Shown here: positions 12,401 to 18,856 of the stretch, piece after piece
Layout: each line of letters starts with the position of its first letter
How positions within the stretch are numbered: position 1 is the stretch's first letter
Source: Peptoniphilus vaginalis
GTDB lineage: Bacteria > Bacillota > Clostridia > Tissierellales > Peptoniphilaceae
Direction: 5' to 3'
DNA length: 64,000 nt
Assembly: GCF_900176605.1 (NCBI RefSeq)
Contig: NZ_FXLP01000004.1
Span: 310,001 to 374,000, forward strand
Program-made: the position numbers and the translations under genes
The notes under the pieces: model-generated
Told to the model about the DNA's origin: nothing
The model's database searches: none
The model's input: the letters and a program-made list of their open reading frames with translations, nothing else

Positions 12401-14155
12401 ACAGGAAAAGTTGTTAAAGATAACGGAGTTAAAAAGACTAATAAATTTGTTAAGTGGAAATTAGCAGGAAGCAATCCTGAAAAGTTCTATGAAAATGGAA
12501 TTACAGACAGATTCACACGAGAATCTAAAATAATTGCAACTTATGAACAAGATAAGAATGTAGAACCACATGGAAATATGGATCAATGGATACCGCAAGG
12601 ATCAAATCCATCAGCAAAAGATTTTATAAAAAATCCTTACAATGATAATGATCCTAATAATAAAGATAACTTGCCACCAGGAACACAGCTCAAATTTGTA
12701 GATGGATTTACACCTAATACAAGTGAACAAGCTAAGGATAAGATAACTAAAGTTGAAATAACTTATCCAAATGGTGAGAAAAAAATTGTTGAAGTTAAGT
12801 ACAATGTAACTGGTGATGTAGTTGAGCAAACAGATCCAAATACAAAACCACAAGTACCAGATGATTTTGTAAAAGTTATAGTTGATAAGACAGATAAGGC
12901 ACAACTTCTACAAGGAGAACAACAAACTCAAACATTTTGGGTAAATCCAAGAAAAGAAGTAACTATTCCTGCAAGAGATCCAAAAGTTAAAGATAAATTT
13001 AAAGAAGAAAATTGGAAATTCTCTAAATGGAATACATCATTGAAAGGAACATTTACAGAGGAAACTACAATAACAGCAATATATGGTAGAGAAGCTGCTC
13101 CAATTGTTCCACAACCAAATGTTAAATATGTAATTACAGATGTAGATGTACAACCTACTAAGGATAAGTACCTTAATAGAATTACACCACCTTTTGGAAA
13201 AGAAATTGTTGATATTCAAATTGTCAATAAGCCAGATGTTAGCAAAAGAGGAGAAAGTGTTGCGACAATAAAGGTAGATTATAAAGATGGAACAAGTGCA
13301 ATTGTTAAAATTAATGTAATTGTTTTTGATAAGAATATGCCACCAGATCCAAACTATCCTGGCGGACCTATACCTATATATCCTGAAGTAAGGCGTGAAA
13401 CTATTATCCAAGAAAAAGTTGTTAAGGTTCCTGTACCTGTTTCCGATAACTACTTCAAGGAAGTAAGATACATGCAAGGCTTTAATGGTTACTTCAGACC
13501 TAATGATGGACTTACTCGTGCTGAGGCTGCACAAATTCTTGCCAACGCATTAGTTGAGGACGGCTACAAGTACAATCCTAACTTCAAGATTTCTTACAAG
13601 GACGTTGGAGAGGCTTGGTACACTAGGGCTGTTAAGATTGTAACTGGAGCAAATGTATTTGCTGGTTATGATGATGGTAACTTCAAGCCACAAGCTAAGA
13701 TCACAAGGAATGAATGGATTGCAACTCTAAAGAGGTTCCAAGAACTTGGTGATGCTAGTGGCAACAATATGAAGTTAAGAGATGGCCACTGGGCTAAGGG
13801 CGAAATCCAAGCTGCTTTCAATGAAGGCTGGCTAAAGATTTACACTGATGGGCTTGCAACTTACAAGGGGGATGAGTTTATCCCAAGACAAGAAGTTGCA
13901 GCTGTATCTAACAAGGCCTTTAAGAGAATGGTCGACAAGACTTACATTGGCAAGAACAACTTGAGTCTTGTGACTTACAAGGATGTTAATACATCTATGT
14001 GGGCATACGAAGATATCCTTTGTGCAAGTAACACTTTCTTAGATAGAAAAGATCGTTATATTGCTCACTGGGTTAAGGAAGACAAGAATCAATTTAATAT
14101 TGACACTAGTGATTTGGTTGTAGTTCAAAAGAACTTCCAAAGAAATCCTAGATAA
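3485..14155 (+). CDS. giant secreted repeat protein with C-terminal SLH domains
   Basis: About 3556-aa surface protein. A signal peptide is clear (hydrophobic core, cleavage near AFA-E at residues 22-23). The N-terminal 1250 residues hold InlB/Flg_new-type strands (GGSPIATRTIYYG, FQGWKP, VTFTAVWKD), a form seen in adhesins. From residue about 1278 to 3130 a module recurs some 15 times: GYVKVTF, then YYVNP, then GYKFDKWD, then a strand and a DVIP linker, 82-95 residues apart in the regular core. Rib-like domains (for example around VKIEYPNGK) are interspersed. The last 200 residues carry three SLH motifs (LTRAEAAQIL; ITRNEWIATL; a third weaker one near IPRQEVAAV), which anchor proteins non-covalently to secondary wall polymer. 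No LPxTG is present. The start at 3485 is chosen because the ATG at 3473 abuts the AAAGGAG site. Likely role: adhesion or an outer fibrous layer (inference). Confidence 0.9.
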   Translation: MKNYLKRMTTFFLALLMLVSIPLQAFAEVGEKKINYDENPISDSGFKEGYINNKDIDVKVAKPKNGSKTFIEGPDIPDIYTMKVEYKIQRGDRQINNYQPYEVSVGQSIKEEDKEKIKQTIKLPDFDGYTTPTPEFDVTHDSIVNKSKEGKKIEKIEGTKTWTEHKGFLPYIYIGKKNTLKVKHVFQILKDKDEDKDEDKDKYEYGPMDGQTKEIETIETGLTGSIVTISPLERDKIKGYEPETNVIETQMPEHTKNYVVEYRYNRKHFDVHYDTQGGSPIATRTIYYGQRIPTIPLLDKKGKITTDTSADPTYKVGSIFQGWKPSIELKTKDGKKFEKDKIIKDKSGNPIKTLDANLIMPADNVTFTAVWKDKEKADYAVQFWAEKADHADNAGLEKYDYIGTRVYKDQTTGSIPDIDNVSVKDIVFPDLDQARLDKIWGGEVPYLNKFYVYNQELTHDQNKDPKNVNLVKSVDSTGKTVYNIYYDRQVYNLYFTKSNVAGSAFYPEISKDGKEVGKEGNPYHFKARFNQSMVGLWPDDVKEVRGFTEGNNSLGWLPNLKKPKHFYRDTPPYRLSANLFIDFPELKDQDGYASEIDLGNGGKKPASITDLSFGIDQNERTMPHQIDFWLDGFDGEPVIDYDLYTIKSDTDNSNYHDFLPPDLQGFTPKNSGGRGSEFKEDSDLDDLNDEREEITPFPEVYYKELDENGDPKQKGKLYFMRHFPGDDKEFDQNGYLKYEYSRNKYPLRFNYDPSIIRDDSYFNDKNQLDTFYEFPLKALSPEADTEKSYKTGNPKNILDNPEKLKELGLTDLVFTDPKDGKLKVKRPEGLSEDMVFKGWALDPAGTKLVRDNGSEKMPSHPVNLYAKWGEPDSKWKVTIDPNGGYLSPIKAEDLIKEMKTIKEGDIGQEEEKTYPVAGYKNPSLSKEENEKREKAEKAAGHQVFTFVQRQKLNKLEEPQRLGYDFIGWEWVKFNEDGTENKTYSKEYKVPELYSFGNDIVSNVYLKAIWVKNDLQTVMAYHHILDKDLKEVPGSPESQELPKRRKGYFAAALGSKQGSELTLVPKAQWEALKQSNDTFKNYYNEETGRTNNYFQVHEIKGPIEEKQQDGPDIEKNNSENDFHFFYMPYRKREYKVNYLDERCKADVEKFIAEAKDKFKKNYEAIKNDSNKTEDQKKEAYRNLIKVNEEYFERIVSKYSIIAPETVINGKRHYDARNYRHIPGWTLADNESPQQQLFFDVDESTNEFLGINGTGLGEIFFFYQDARVIEVKNPEDKVPEGYVRVTFKADKGGSFGKDAEGKDIKNLYYDVIKGLKSDSLPVPQKWEGLDNLKDKDKNYITPDYGKNFVKWDNKPLLNKGTILQTADNNFYVFTAYFDWSGLSTSSTGLVRTEAFKDEKADSTKDWSNKFAPTIDDLKKQLVWKEKDKVKPIPAGTKIEFVYKDDAGKETKINTDEDVFNLVKEMGKEDKDEVVRVVNIVAKVTFEEGKNAQELTIPITVYKNRYEALNKEWQKPKYLSDAEGKDAKDGGLKDVTGNYVMVTVSPSGEMKAKDNKVYYVNPKAWVEIPEVKADGSSTFINWTADQVGQNDDGKEKGKFDFEKRHKFTKDTVITPVGAGDVVEQEKGKDKPDVPKSYVKVIVKTTDKATDDTAFEKTFWVNPTKEVTIQITEPTGKENQKVTIDGLGEKDVNYIFKEWQKVKTGEADDKLTDVTPAVKVDLAKNKFTDKVTVIEAAYKKSIQAKPIVEPLKTKKLDTPQGKEITDKDLIDKITPPENKEIESITVVEKPDLSNPGKTEAKVIVKYKDGTTQGTNDNPVVIPVEVHKNIIPEAPGGQKPKDALDNYVKVIFTAGTGGTVSGDLVYYVSPEVEVDMTDTAKAITKTANIGYFVNGEKWTNTDNKTLKGTFTDPQTEFVFNFDKSDDIVEKTDDPNQVIPKDYVKVTFKTEDEAKGKLAENKLVKIYYVNPKAGIKLVELAEGTQAAEKQLAVPKTVPAANYEFDKWYESIDKENPITNNREYVARFVKGGVNLTYDANGATGTVPSKVIVAQGTSVRLASAAGLSKKDYTFAGWKFDGDDKLYQAGDEVTLDVSKTAVAQWKKDKDIISYNPEEPKARPDNTYVRVIFKADKGLSLTESKAYYVKKGKGITLANASLVKPVYKEETGYKFDKWDKEDSLVIAETDIVVTAKATKFDKVIPEKKDDGNKNDKPAGYKEVTFVVKAGDEAKGSITGVAKFYVNPTEYVTINPPTTKANTGFKFGTWDKDATIPTVYKEDATITGSFNGLKDVIPKTNPDGSENKQPAGYKKVEFVIEPAKGGSIVKDEVTVYYVNPAKEVTVPQPKTAAETGYEFEKWDQDTATAKKYTDNTTVKGKFAKLPDIVPGTNDKGENNPKPEGYVTVTFEKGDHGTITGQTVYYVNPNVGKKLSDIKKPEVKPEIGYKFTGWDTKDDFEIKDNKTVIAQYESIDDVIPKTKEDGSPNEEPKRYITVTFVKGDHGKELTGQAVYYVNPNKAVVLKGKAPTAVPNTGYKFARWDVSIDQAIQYKDGAKITALYNEPGNISKTEVEGYVKVEFKPETNGALEGTTNYWIKPGVEVNIPAPSVKPNVGYKFDKWDKPLTVTANANDPTYEITADYTTLDNIIPQKNTDGSDKPDGYVTVKFDKGDHGKEITGETVYYVNPNAGKKLSDITKPTIKSEIGWKQKSGAEAWDKADTTPITGQNDIVVKAKYEEIPDVVPEKDKNGTNAQPDGYIKVTLIPTDKATDQTKANKVFFVNPKKEVTIPSKPTGKTEKIDNFDYLYTFKGWKTTKGTIASWTNEQINGTFIQETEITAQYSTSRKQVDLMPAPTPKKDAVTPSGDTPEAKDLIKNVPGSEKDPLPNGTKITYEEEPKVDKPGDSKAKVKIEYPNGKTVVVEVPVKVVENVVPQTGNDKPLVPDSYVMVTVDTTDTATDNTKFEKVFWVKPNAEVTIAGFHDPTGKVVKDNGVKKTNKFVKWKLAGSNPEKFYENGITDRFTRESKIIATYEQDKNVEPHGNMDQWIPQGSNPSAKDFIKNPYNDNDPNNKDNLPPGTQLKFVDGFTPNTSEQAKDKITKVEITYPNGEKKIVEVKYNVTGDVVEQTDPNTKPQVPDDFVKVIVDKTDKAQLLQGEQQTQTFWVNPRKEVTIPARDPKVKDKFKEENWKFSKWNTSLKGTFTEETTITAIYGREAAPIVPQPNVKYVITDVDVQPTKDKYLNRITPPFGKEIVDIQIVNKPDVSKRGESVATIKVDYKDGTSAIVKINVIVFDKNMPPDPNYPGGPIPIYPEVRRETIIQEKVVKVPVPVSDNYFKEVRYMQGFNGYFRPNDGLTRAEAAQILANALVEDGYKYNPNFKISYKDVGEAWYTRAVKIVTGANVFAGYDDGNFKPQAKITRNEWIATLKRFQELGDASGNNMKLRDGHWAKGEIQAAFNEGWLKIYTDGLATYKGDEFIPRQEVAAVSNKAFKRMVDKTYIGKNNLSLVTYKDVNTSMWAYEDILCASNTFLDRKDRYIAHWVKEDKNQFNIDTSDLVVVQKNFQRNPR
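7310..13060 (+). repeat. array of about 15 diverged protein-level repeats in the SLH protein
   Basis: The unit begins with (E/D/A)GY(V/K)xVxF and continues with YYVNP, GYKFxxWD and a (D)VIPxxxxDG linker. Starts fall near 7318, 8086, 8380, 9002, 9288, 9830, 10106, 10382, 10662, 10925, 11172, 11431, 11718, 12282 and 12862. In the regular part the spacing is 247-287 nt. Copies are diverged at DNA level, so this is an old array; units with GDHG (10662, 10925, 11431) are the most alike. Confidence 0.8.
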
Positions 14156-14160
14156 AGAAA

Positions 14161-14188
14161 GAGAGAAGGCCGGGTCCTTCTCTTTTTT
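14161..14188 (+). terminator. terminator of the giant SLH gene
   Basis: GAGAAGG pairs with CCTTCTC across a short loop and is followed by six Ts. Confidence 0.85.
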
Positions 14189-14360
14189 GAATTTATTATG
14201 AAAAATTTTTAATTGCTATAGGTTTAAAAGTTTTGTTGAATAAGATTATTAAAAAAGTATTGATGACAAATAAAAAATTATTAGACATTGAATAGGTTTA
14301 GATGAAAAAAGATATACTTAATAAAAAATAAGTAAGTAGATCAAGGTAAAAGAAGCACTA

Positions 14361-14404
14361 AAAAGAGAAGGCTTTATGTGGTTAGCACAAAGTCTTCTCT
14401 TTTA
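14361..14404 (-). terminator. terminator of the lipoprotein gene, possibly bidirectional
   Basis: Long hairpin: AAAAGAGAAGGCTTTATGTG pairs with CACAAAGTCTTCTCTTTT with small mismatches. It overlaps the end of the minus-strand lipoprotein gene. A/T runs on both sides allow use in both directions. The 170 nt between this and the previous terminator show nothing recognisable. Confidence 0.7.
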
Positions 14405-14887
14405 TTTATTCCAATTATTTACAAAGTCCTCAAAGCTTTCTCTGTCCTTTGATATTTCTTCTAGGCTTGTGTTTTTTTCTTTTAAGATTTCTTCTATCTC
14501 CTTCTTGTAGAAGATGAAGATCTTGTCCTTAGGGTCTTTATTTTTTTCTGCCTCTAAGTCCCTGCCACTTGCTAGATAATAGATCCTGTCGAGGTTACCT
14601 ATTAGGGCAAAGCTCTCGATGGCATTGATAAAGAGGTCTTCTCGATTGATTTTGTTGGTGTCTTTCACGAAGACCTTAAGTCCATAGGGTGATTTACTTG
14701 AAAGTATTTCTATGGTGTCTACTTGGAAGTCCTTGGGGTAGTCTTGGTTTGTAACTATATGTGAAACCTTTGAGTTGTCGCCAACAAAATCTGTCTTGTA
14801 CTCGTACAAGCTATCAACTTTTTTATTTTGACAGCCACAAAGGATTAGGACTAGGGTCAAAAAAATATATAATTTTTTCAAATTCAT
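14402..14887 (-). CDS. small lipoprotein, DUF4825-like
   Basis: About 161-aa predicted lipoprotein. The N-terminus is a type II signal peptide ending in a lipobox (LILCGC), so Cys would be lipidated and the protein held on the outer face of the membrane. The mature part begins YKTDFVGDNSKV and later has FALIGNLDRIYYL, a pattern I associate with DUF4825 proteins of unknown function. The start is uncertain: GAGG lies only 2 nt before the ATG at 14887 but 8 nt before an in-frame TTG at 14881, which would begin with a standard MKKLYIF signal sequence. It lies downstream of the WalRK-surE operon on the same strand but behind a terminator, so it is probably separate. Confidence 0.7.
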   Translation of the reverse strand: MNLKKLYIFLTLVLILCGCQNKKVDSLYEYKTDFVGDNSKVSHIVTNQDYPKDFQVDTIEILSSKSPYGLKVFVKDTNKINREDLFINAIESFALIGNLDRIYYLASGRDLEAEKNKDPKDKIFIFYKKEIEEILKEKNTSLEEISKDRESFEDFVNNWNK

Positions 14888-14913
14888 CACCTCTTTAGCG
14901 TATTATATCAAAA

Positions 14914-14939
14914 AAAATAAAAAGTCACGAGGACTTTTT
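14914..14939 (-). terminator. terminator of the wal-surE operon
   Basis: On the minus strand AAAAGTC, loop CTCGT, GACTTTT is followed by a long T-rich run. It lies just after the small ORF that follows surE. Confidence 0.75.
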
Positions 14940-14957
14940 AAATTCTTTATTTACAAT

Positions 14958-15029
14958 TTACATGATTGTTCTAAAAAATATTCCAAAGATTAATAGGATT
15001 AAAAATAGTAGAGTAAATTTATAATTCAC
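14958..15029 (-). CDS. candidate 23-aa hydrophobic peptide downstream of surE
   Basis: Minus-strand GTG ORF of 23 codons. It encodes a short basic start (MNYKF), one strongly hydrophobic stretch of about 14 residues, then RTIM and TAA. AGAGG sits 7 nt before the GTG, a good ribosome site. The ORF begins 20 nt after the surE stop and ends just before the operon terminator, so it would be the last cistron. Single-pass peptides of this kind are often missed in annotation. No function can be given. It may also be chance, because AT-rich DNA easily encodes Leu/Ile/Phe runs. Confidence 0.35.
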   Translation of the reverse strand: MNYKFTLLFLILLIFGIFFRTIM

Positions 15030-15048
15030 GTTTTTTCCTCTCAGATTC

Positions 15049-15795
15049 TTACTTTAACATTTGGCTTAACTCTTTTATTAGAGTTAGGTTAGTTACATCG
15101 TACAAGAGTGGACTCACTGTTGCGTAGCCTTGACCTAAGTAGTGGATGTCTGAATCTTTTTCGTTGTTGTCCTTTGGGAAGCCCCTTAGTCTCATATTGT
15201 AGCCTTCTCCCTCTTCGGAGATGTCATAGATAGACATTACGTCGGCTCCAACCTTGCAAACTTCTATGCCCTTTAAGTCTTCATAATCAAGGTAAGGGAC
15301 ATTTATATTTAGGACTTGGAGTCTTTTTAAGTCGTCTAGCTTGTTGAAGACTTCTACTGCAACTCTTGCTCCTGTGTCAAAATTTGAGTGACCCTTTACC
15401 CATTGAGATGATACTGCTATGGCAGGTATATTAAATAGGTTGGCTTCGATGGCTGCTGATACTGTGCCTGAGTAGAGGACATTTGTAGCTGCATTAAAGC
15501 CAGAGTTTATTCCTGAGAAGCAGAAGTCGAATTTTTCATCTAGTAGGTGGACTGCTGCCCTTACGCAGTCAGCAGGTGTTCCGTAGACGCAAAGACTTTT
15601 TACATCTTCTAGGCCTTCTAGTTTTGTTTCTTGGACCATAAGTGGACTTTTAAAAGTAATGGCGTGTGACTTGCCAGAGTTCTCTACATTTGGTGCTGCG
15701 ATTGTCACCTTGTGGCCTTCCTTTAGGAGAGCCTTGGCAAGGACTTCTATGCCTTCGGCATTTATTCCGTCATCATTTGTTAGTAGTATGTTCAA
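15049..15795 (-). CDS. surE: 5'/3'-nucleotidase SurE
   Basis: 248-aa SurE-family phosphatase, which removes phosphate from nucleoside monophosphates using a divalent metal. Seen: the N-terminal NILLTNDDG metal motif, an SGK loop, the GINSGFN motif and SGTVSAAIEA, all typical. The start is a TTG with GGGAGG 6 nt upstream, giving MNILLTNDDG as in the family; a longer reading frame to 15858 would add 21 unlikely residues and overlap yycJ. It follows yycJ by 20 nt and is the last large gene of the wal operon. Confidence 0.9.
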   Translation of the reverse strand: MNILLTNDDGINAEGIEVLAKALLKEGHKVTIAAPNVENSGKSHAITFKSPLMVQETKLEGLEDVKSLCVYGTPADCVRAAVHLLDEKFDFCFSGINSGFNAATNVLYSGTVSAAIEANLFNIPAIAVSSQWVKGHSNFDTGARVAVEVFNKLDDLKRLQVLNINVPYLDYEDLKGIEVCKVGADVMSIYDISEEGEGYNMRLRGFPKDNNEKDSDIHYLGQGYATVSPLLYDVTNLTLIKELSQMLK

Positions 15796-15814
15796 AATTT
15801 TCCTCCCTTGATTA

Positions 15815-16600
15815 TTAAAGTTCAAAGACTTTTGATGGTTCGTATCTTGGAGCAACATCTATGGTGTAGTCTGTGTTTTCTTTTTTATGTTCGGATTGAA
15901 GCAAGTCGTTTATTGTCTTTAGGGCAAGTTCTGGTGAGTTGTTGTCTGTAGACAAGTGGCCTAGGACTACTTGCTCTTGCTTCTTTTTTAAGATCATGGC
16001 AAGAACTTCGCCTGCATTTTCATTGGAGAGGTGACCCTTAGTAGAAAGGATCCTCTGTTTTGTAGGATAGGGGTAAGTTCCATTTATTAGCATATCAACA
16101 TCGTGGTTGGACTCAAGATAAATTAAGCCTGACCCATCCATTTTTTCCATGGCTTCTTGGTTGACCCAGCCTGTATCTGTGAGAAGAGAAAGTTTTTTGT
16201 CCCCCTTAATCACAAAGCCGCAGCCACTTGCACAGTCGTGGAAGGTAGAGATGGGCAGGATGTCTAGGTCTTTAAAGGTGAAGCCCTTGCCATTCTCAAA
16301 GATAAAGGTATTCTTTGGGTCTAGCTTCTTCACAGTTGGGAGCATGGCATCTAGGGTCATCATATTGGAGAAGACCTTTAAGTTGTGTCTTCTTGATAGG
16401 ACTCCAACTCCTTTGATGTGGTCTATGTGTTCATGAGTTACAAAGACTGCATCAATATCAGAGGGATTTACGCCTATCTTTTTTAAGTTCTCTTCGATTT
16501 TTTTGCCAGAAAGTCCGGCATCTATAATAATTTTTGTATTTTTATATTCAATGTATTGGCAGTTGCCACTGGAGCCACTTGCCAAAGAGCAAAATTTCAT
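15815..16600 (-). CDS. yycJ: MBL-fold metallohydrolase YycJ/WalJ
   Basis: 261-aa metallo-beta-lactamase-fold protein of the YycJ group. Metal-binding HEHIDH is present, preceded by the characteristic start MKFCSLASGSSGNC. The family is usually encoded with WalRK; YycJ proteins have been linked to coordinating cell division with DNA replication and proposed as exonucleases, but the true substrate is uncertain. The start is fixed by GGAGG 5 nt before the ATG. The gene lies 58 nt after yycI, with no terminator between. Confidence 0.88.
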   Translation of the reverse strand: MKFCSLASGSSGNCQYIEYKNTKIIIDAGLSGKKIEENLKKIGVNPSDIDAVFVTHEHIDHIKGVGVLSRRHNLKVFSNMMTLDAMLPTVKKLDPKNTFIFENGKGFTFKDLDILPISTFHDCASGCGFVIKGDKKLSLLTDTGWVNQEAMEKMDGSGLIYLESNHDVDMLINGTYPYPTKQRILSTKGHLSNENAGEVLAMILKKKQEQVVLGHLSTDNNSPELALKTINDLLQSEHKKENTDYTIDVAPRYEPSKVFEL

Positions 16601-16658
16601 AAAAACCTCCAAACTTTATTGTAACACAGGGATGTGAAATTGTTAAGCTTAGAGGCCC

Positions 16659-17507
16659 TTAGTAGTTGGAGAGAACAGTGTATTCACCATCAGAGAACTT
16701 GACCTTCCAGCCTGGTATGGCACGGCCATTTACTGCACGGGTGATGTCTTCAATGTAGCCCTGGTCTTCTGGGTTAAAGTAGAAGCAAGGAGTAATTTTT
16801 TCTATGGTCTTGCCATAGTAGTCTGTCTTGTTTAACAAGGAGAGAAGGACCCTTGGGGCAGGTGACAAGTATATCTTTTGGTCGGATTTGTCTAAGACGT
16901 TGAGCCAAAGCCTATCCATAGACATAACTCCCCTCTTGTCGATGATAAAGTTGGTGTAAGAGGACTCTACAGGTATGTCTTCAAAGACCTTGGTGTAGTT
17001 TAAGATGTACTTGCCGCCATTTTCTTCGTAATAGCTTAGGTAGATGTCTCTTGTGTCGTACTTCTTATCCAACAAAAACTTTTTGGCAATTTTTTGGGCT
17101 TCATCTAGGCTCTTGACCTCGTATTTATCTTCCGCTTTCCTGTTTTCGTAGTAGACCCTGCGACCGTTAACGAGGTTTATATATTCATCGCCTAGAGAAA
17201 TTTCTGCCAAGTCAGTGCTTGGTCTTACCACCCTTCCCTTGCCTCCAAAGTACCTTTCCTTTATGTCTTCTTCTGTCGAGGTTTCAAAGGCAACAAGGAC
17301 TGAGGGAAGTTTTCTTCTCCTTCTTGGTATCTTTGTGTCAAGGCTAATATTTTTTTCTTTTAAGAGGGCAGTTACTTCTCTTACAAAGTCAGTTCTTGTG
17401 GACTCGTTTCTCATTTTAAACTTGTTGTAGTTGGTGTAGCAAAATAATACTACGTTGGCAATCACAAGGGCAATTATTAAAATTTTTTTAATTCTTTTCC
17501 AATCCAT
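16659..17507 (-). CDS. yycI: WalK accessory membrane protein YycI
   Basis: 282-aa protein with one N-terminal membrane helix (residues about 7-26) and an extracytoplasmic domain, the layout of YycI. In Bacillus and Staphylococcus YycI and YycH form a membrane complex with WalK and tune its activity. Sequence identity in this family is low, so the call leans on position: it starts 2 nt after yycH stops and precedes yycJ. The domain ends in a strand pattern (GYIEDITRAVNGRAIPGWKV) seen in YycI/YycH C-terminal lobes. Confidence 0.8.
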   Translation of the reverse strand: MDWKRIKKILIIALVIANVVLFCYTNYNKFKMRNESTRTDFVREVTALLKEKNISLDTKIPRRRRKLPSVLVAFETSTEEDIKERYFGGKGRVVRPSTDLAEISLGDEYINLVNGRRVYYENRKAEDKYEVKSLDEAQKIAKKFLLDKKYDTRDIYLSYYEENGGKYILNYTKVFEDIPVESSYTNFIIDKRGVMSMDRLWLNVLDKSDQKIYLSPAPRVLLSLLNKTDYYGKTIEKITPCFYFNPEDQGYIEDITRAVNGRAIPGWKVKFSDGEYTVLSNY

Positions 17508-17509
17508 AA

Positions 17510-18856
17510 TTACCTCACCATCATTAGACTTCCGTTTTCAACATTAAAGTAATAGAAGTTACCCATGTAGGTCATTTCATAGACTAGGGTAGGTTCTTCT
17601 GCTTCTTCGCTGCTGAAAATCAAATAAACAAGGTTTAAGTTGTCTATGGAAGATAGGATTTCCATGACTGACTTGTTGTTAAAGTGTCTCCTATTCTTCC
17701 TTAAGATCTTGTGGATGCCTTCAATAGAAATTTTGTCCTTTTTATAAATTGGGTCGTCGTCCTTACGGATGTAGAACTCCCTATAATTTTTTACATATTC
17801 AGAGTAGACGTCAATTTCAATAAAGCTGTGGTCCTTGGAAGGAAGGACTAGGGGAATCTGACCGTCCTTCAAGTTGAAGAAAAATCTGTAGCCACGACTT
17901 TCGTTGTAGTCGCAAGGCTCAATCTTTTCAAGATAGATTCCAGAGCTTATACCAGTCTTTTGGGCAATAAATTCCACTGCCCTATCAAGGGACTTGTTGA
18001 GGTCTCTTGACTTGACATCAAAGAGGGACTCAAGGGAGTACTCGATTATGCCGTTGTTGGAAAGGGATAGGTATTCATTTTCATAAACGTAGGTGTATTT
18101 TCCATCTACAGACATTTCCCTGATGTAGTCAATGGGGATGCCCAAAAACCTCTCAGCCAAGTTGGCCTTCATACCTTCTTCAAGCTTACCCAAGCCAGAG
18201 ACATAGGCAACTTTTTGGAGAGACAGATAGTCCTCATCAGGGATGTAGATGTCCTTCTTTATCCCGTAGGCCTCGTAGAAGTTAACTGCACGTATCCCCT
18301 TGGTTTTTACTTCTTTTAAAATCTCATCTATATCAAAGTCAACTTTGATGTCGGCAAGCTTGTAAAAACTCTTGCTACCAGAAATATAAATATCGCCAAG
18401 TTCTGAGATGTAAATGGAGTCCACGCTTAGGTTGATGTCGTTGGAGTTTCTCTTGTCACCAATTAGGTTCACAAAAACTGAACCTGATAGGGGGGAGTTA
18501 AATTTAAAAACTAAGGACTTTTGCTTTTGAAGTTTTAAGTATTCTTCTATGTCAATTAGCTGTAGGTTTTCTGAAGTTGCCTTTTGAAGTTTTTCAGAAA
18601 TATTTTCTCCAGTCATCTTCCAGTAGGAACTCAAGTCTGTAGTCATATAGTGTTCTCTCTCTCCAAAGTTGGCAATAAGTCTTTGGGGAGTCAAAATCTC
18701 TTGCAAGAACTCATCTACCTCGCCAATCTTAACCTTGTCCTCAGGCTTTGTGTCAAAAGATAGCCAGAGGTTCTTTGATTGAAAGACCAAGAGGAGGATT
18801 AGACCTATGAGGATATAGGTTGACGTTGCTTTAGGCAATTTCTGTGTCATTGTCAT
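17510..18856 (-). CDS. yycH: WalK accessory membrane protein YycH
   Basis: 448-aa protein with one N-terminal transmembrane helix (YILIGLILLLVFQSKNLW) and a large outside domain, fitting YycH, the partner of YycI that controls the WalK kinase. The chosen start (MTMTQKLPK) lies inside the end of walK. GAAGGTG is directly upstream, and the 26-bp overlap with walK suggests translational coupling. A second ATG two codons later is possible. Family placement is by topology and operon position, since sequence conservation is weak. Confidence 0.82.
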   Translation of the reverse strand: MTMTQKLPKATSTYILIGLILLLVFQSKNLWLSFDTKPEDKVKIGEVDEFLQEILTPQRLIANFGEREHYMTTDLSSYWKMTGENISEKLQKATSENLQLIDIEEYLKLQKQKSLVFKFNSPLSGSVFVNLIGDKRNSNDINLSVDSIYISELGDIYISGSKSFYKLADIKVDFDIDEILKEVKTKGIRAVNFYEAYGIKKDIYIPDEDYLSLQKVAYVSGLGKLEEGMKANLAERFLGIPIDYIREMSVDGKYTYVYENEYLSLSNNGIIEYSLESLFDVKSRDLNKSLDRAVEFIAQKTGISSGIYLEKIEPCDYNESRGYRFFFNLKDGQIPLVLPSKDHSFIEIDVYSEYVKNYREFYIRKDDDPIYKKDKISIEGIHKILRKNRRHFNNKSVMEILSSIDNLNLVYLIFSSEEAEEPTLVYEMTYMGNFYYFNVENGSLMMVR

